Of a stretch of DNA of 33,763 nucleotides, positions 31,218 to 33,763 are shown in pieces. Every line of letters starts with the position of its first letter. The stretch's first letter is position 1. The stretch comes from an uncultured Collinsella sp. (GTDB lineage: Bacteria; Actinomycetota; Coriobacteriia; Coriobacteriales; Coriobacteriaceae): the NCBI GenBank assembly GCA_900542175.1, contig UQNC01000019.1, forward strand, positions 1 to 33,763. Reading direction: 5' to 3'. The translations under genes were made by a program, and so were the position numbers. The notes beneath the pieces were generated by a model. The model did not search any database. It worked only from the letters and a program-made list of their open reading frames with translations, and was not told the DNA's origin.

Positions 31218-32651
31218 TTGAGTCAAATAAAAAAGAAGAAACAGGATACTGAGGGTTCCGAGCAATCGCATGCTATGGCTCTCATTAAGAACACGGGCAT
31301 CTTTGCTATTGGCACATTCGGCTCTAAGATTCTCACGCTTCTGATAATCCCGCTTTGTACTCATTATATCGCAACGGACGACATGGGCATCTATGACATG
31401 GTCTATACCATAATTGCCCTCCTGCAACCCATTGCAGTTCTTGCTATTCCAGAGTCGCTGTTCCGTTGGGTTATTGATGCTAAGGCCGATAAAAAAAGCG
31501 TCTACTCGACTTGGTTGGGTCTCTTTGCTGGGCTTACAGCGGTGTTCACGGCGATATTCTGGATCTGCTGGCTTATTGTCGACTTTGCCGATGCGGGTCT
31601 GATGTATGTCCTTGTCGTATTGAGCTGTCTTTATCAGAGTTTTCAGTACGGCACGCGTGGCCTTCATAACAATAAGTTGTTCGCGATTTCTGGCATCGTT
31701 TACTCAATCGCGTACTGTCTTGGCTGTTTTCTCCTGGTCGCCGTCCTGAATGTGGGATATCACGGACTTCTTTACGCGATGCTGTCCGCCACAGTCGTAG
31801 CATCGCTATTTCTGGTTGTTCCGCAGAGAGAACTCAGATCGTTTGCGGCATCCGGCATTAATGGGGAAGTGGCGTTGGAGATGCTGCGCTACTCGCTTTA
31901 TTTGTTGCCCAATCAGCTGAGTTGGTGGGCGATGACTATGCTCGGGAGACTGATAATTGTCGGCTTCATGGGCTATTCCGCAAATGGCATCTTCTCCGTG
32001 GCGATGAAGTTTCCCTCCGCGCTCTCGATGATTTCCAACATTTTCACCCCCGCTTGGCAGGAGCAAGCAGTTATGCTCTTCAAGAAGAAGGGGAAGGACG
32101 AGTATTTCTCGAAGGTATTCAACCAATACGCCATTTTGCTTGCTACTTTGCTCATCCCCGGCGTGCCTGTGACCAAGCTCTTTGTCCATTTTGCCATGGA
32201 TCCTTCTTACTTTTCATGCTTTAACTACGTAGCACTTTTATACCTAGGCGCCGCCCTCAATGCGCTTTCTGCGTTTGTGGGAGTACTATATATGTGTGCC
32301 AAGGACACCAAGGGCGCTGCCAGTACTACGGTCATCGGCGCCGCCGTGAATATCGTTGCATCCCTTGCGCTTGTTCCCTTGATAGGTCTTATGGGGGCGG
32401 CACTTGGCAACTTCCTTGGAAATGCAGCCATTCTCGTTGCTCGCTTGAAGCAAACCCATAGATACTGCACGATGACTGTTGACTGGAAGAGGATTTTGGC
32501 TTACGGAGTGATTGTCATTGTGGTTTCGCTTCTTGCGGCTGGTCTCAACTCGCTTCCTTCGATTTGCGCACTATCCCTCTGCTGCGCAATTGTCTTCTAT
32601 TTTGCTAACCGCAGCTCCGTTAAGACTCTCAAGAGTTTCCTTAATAAATAG
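31218..32651 (+). CDS. wzx: Wzx-like polysaccharide flippase (MATE/MOP superfamily)
   Basis: This membrane protein of about 477 residues has around 12 to 14 hydrophobic segments, opening with ALIKNTGIFAIGTFGSKILTLLIIPLCTHYI, a typical start of the PST/Wzx group. It would move undecaprenyl-linked repeat units across the membrane for Wzy. The start is uncertain. TTG 31218 has AAAGGAAA just before it, seven bases after the upstream stop, and adds a Lys-rich leader (SQIKKKKQDTEGSE). ATG 31275 gives a cleaner N-terminus but has no good ribosome binding site. It is the last recognised gene of the polysaccharide operon. Confidence 0.88.
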   Translation: MSQIKKKKQDTEGSEQSHAMALIKNTGIFAIGTFGSKILTLLIIPLCTHYIATDDMGIYDMVYTIIALLQPIAVLAIPESLFRWVIDAKADKKSVYSTWLGLFAGLTAVFTAIFWICWLIVDFADAGLMYVLVVLSCLYQSFQYGTRGLHNNKLFAISGIVYSIAYCLGCFLLVAVLNVGYHGLLYAMLSATVVASLFLVVPQRELRSFAASGINGEVALEMLRYSLYLLPNQLSWWAMTMLGRLIIVGFMGYSANGIFSVAMKFPSALSMISNIFTPAWQEQAVMLFKKKGKDEYFSKVFNQYAILLATLLIPGVPVTKLFVHFAMDPSYFSCFNYVALLYLGAALNALSAFVGVLYMCAKDTKGAASTTVIGAAVNIVASLALVPLIGLMGAALGNFLGNAAILVARLKQTHRYCTMTVDWKRILAYGVIVIVVSLLAAGLNSLPSICALSLCCAIVFYFANRSSVKTLKSFLNK

Positions 32652-33261
32652 CATTGTGGAATAATTTTTCGGTTGAGCAGGGAAACTAGCTGTTAGCACC
32701 GGGCGATTTTAACCACTGCTAAAAATAATTTTTGACCATTTCCGCTCACCGAATATTGACCACCACGTCCCTGCTGCCACCTGACGTTTGCGGTATCTAC
32801 GCGATAACGTCAGGTGTGCAATTGTGACGAACGAGAACTTAGATGGCCCACGGTAAGATATAACCGCGACGCCCTGTGAAATGTCAGTAGAGGAGGGGGT
32901 AGGCCCGCAGGTATGTAACATTGCGGAGTACTACAGAAAGACAGAGCTTGCTCGCTTCCGGACGAGGACGATCAGGAGCACGGGTTCAGGGCCCTGCCTC
33001 ATGGGAACATCGGGAAGATAGCTTCAATTGCACATTGGATATTCCAATTATCCTTATTTGTTGACTTGAGAGTCGGCTGCCGATCGATTACGTAAGAGTC
33101 TCCTCCATTCACCGACTGACAAAACGATTTACACCTAATTATTGGCGCTGCTCAGGGACATTTTCTTTGTTTGTGCCTTGATCTCGCTAAACTAATAACT
33201 GCTGCTACCAGGGCATTTTCTGGTGCACATTCTATTGGCTCCTGCGAAGATCGGAGCGGGT
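32652..33261. other. about 600-nt gene-poor stretch between the polysaccharide operon and a surface-protein gene
   Basis: I find no convincing coding region. Composition is AT-richer near the wzx end. One 11-bp inverted repeat is present (32776-32814). No clear intrinsic terminator for the operon can be seen. The stretch should also hold the promoter of the surface-protein gene, but no -35/-10 pair stands out. Confidence 0.5.
32776..32814. repeat. 11-bp perfect inverted repeat with 17-nt spacer
   Basis: CACCTGACGTT (32776-32786) and AACGTCAGGTG (32804-32814) are exact complements. With no T-run after either arm it is not a standard terminator; it could be an operator or RNA structure after wzx. 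Confidence 0.65.
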
Positions 33262-33763
33262 ATGTTTGCTGCCGAGTCCTACACCAGCCGTCATTACATT
33301 GCGATTGTTGCCATGGCCTGCCTATGTTTTTTTGCTGGGCGGGCCCTCTTATGCCGCGGGCGCGGAGAGCCTCATCATCGCGGGCACGACGTACTACGAG
33401 CCGGGTGTGTCGGGCCCCGGCTGGGCCTGGACCGATGCCGACCACCTGGAGCTTAACGGCTACGCGGGCGAGGCCATCGGCGCCGAGGGCGACCTGGTGC
33501 TGACGCTTGCCGGGCAAAACTCCGTGACGGAGTCGCATGCGCCCGATGCGGACATCACGCTGTGCGGCATGGAGGTGTGGGGCAACCTGACGCTTCGCGG
33601 TACCGGGACCTTAATGGCGACAGGCTCGCAGTGCGGGATCCACGTTTCGCGGGCGCTCGTGGTGGACGGCTGCACCGTCGACGCCCGGGCAGACGGCGCC
33701 AATATCACGGACGAGGCGGTTGCCGGCGCAATCGCAGGCGACATGGCCGTGCGCGGCGGCGGG
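33262..33763 (+). pseudogene. secreted beta-helix-like surface protein, 5' part, frameshifted at a T7 tract, runs off the window
   Basis: ATG 33262 is preceded by GGAG and opens MFAAESYTSRHYIAIVAMACLCF, the basic and hydrophobic parts of a signal peptide. In the read frame it then ends at 33456. If one T is removed from the T7 run (33327-33333), it continues as LLGGPSYAAGAESLIIAG, a normal cleavage region, and stays open to the window edge (about 167 codons). The mature part contains repeated strands such as LVLTLAGQNSVTE, LTLRGTGTLMATG and CGIHVSRALVVDGCTVDARA, typical of parallel beta-helix, carbohydrate-binding-domain-type surface proteins of gut Actinomycetota. Frameshift by slippage or sequencing error are both possible. 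The 3' part is outside the window. Confidence 0.7.

Noticed and set aside
33171..33503. Plus-strand frame of Arg/Ala-rich sequence overlapping the surface protein gene
   Set aside because: It is out of frame with the recognisable signal peptide and beta-helix sequence and has no supporting start signal.

Overview
The window most resembles a gut Coriobacteriia genome (Actinomycetota), probably Collinsella. That is an inference from gene content, high GC with C/G-ending codons in the metabolic genes, GTG/TTG starts and a LoaP-type capsule locus; no rRNA or marker gene is present to prove it.

Region 1 (about 280-13700, all minus strand) is a nearly complete glycogen module, in transcription order glgB, glgP, glgC, glgD, glgA, then a GH13-GH77 fusion (alpha-amylase/debranching-like plus 4-alpha-glucanotransferase) and a small FmdB-type zinc ribbon protein. 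GlgC/GlgD make ADP-glucose, GlgA elongates, GlgB branches, and GlgP and the fusion enzyme mobilise the polymer. GlgA and GlgB both carry long Lys/Ala/Thr/Pro-rich, histone-H1-like C-terminal tails. Similar GGTAAAAC/AAAACGTTTT elements lie upstream of the fusion gene and in the divergent region beside glgB, suggesting a LacI/MalR-type regulon.

Region 2 (about 14035-16900, both strands) holds a HAD phosphatase and a thiamine pyrophosphokinase. A two-gene minus-strand cassette follows: a small unknown protein and a protein with a HEPN-type R-x4-H motif. It is flanked on both sides by copies of a 19-bp motif (CCAACCA-N7-AACAA). A tRNA-Ala(GGC) with promoter and terminator comes next.

Region 3 (about 17160-32651, plus strand) is a Wzx/Wzy-type surface polysaccharide operon. 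A structured leader of roughly 450 nt precedes a LoaP/NusG-like antiterminator. Then come a phosphoglycosyl transferase, a WecG/TagA glycosyltransferase, CapE-CapF-CapG (UDP-L-FucNAc synthesis, strikingly GC-rich in wobble positions), two GT4 glycosyltransferases, a hexapeptide acetyltransferase frameshifted at a G8 tract, Wzy, a pyruvyl transferase, a MenD-like TPP enzyme with a coupled SDR, and a Wzx flippase. Several glycosyltransferase genes contain long perfect inverted repeats inside the coding sequence.

Region 4 (32652 to the end) is a roughly 600-nt gene-poor stretch followed by the 5' end of a secreted beta-helix-like surface protein, whose signal-peptide region is frameshifted at a T7 tract. 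The best candidates for undescribed biology are the repeat-flanked HEPN cassette, the LoaP leader, the intragenic palindromes together with the homopolymer switch, and the H1-like tails on glycogen enzymes.
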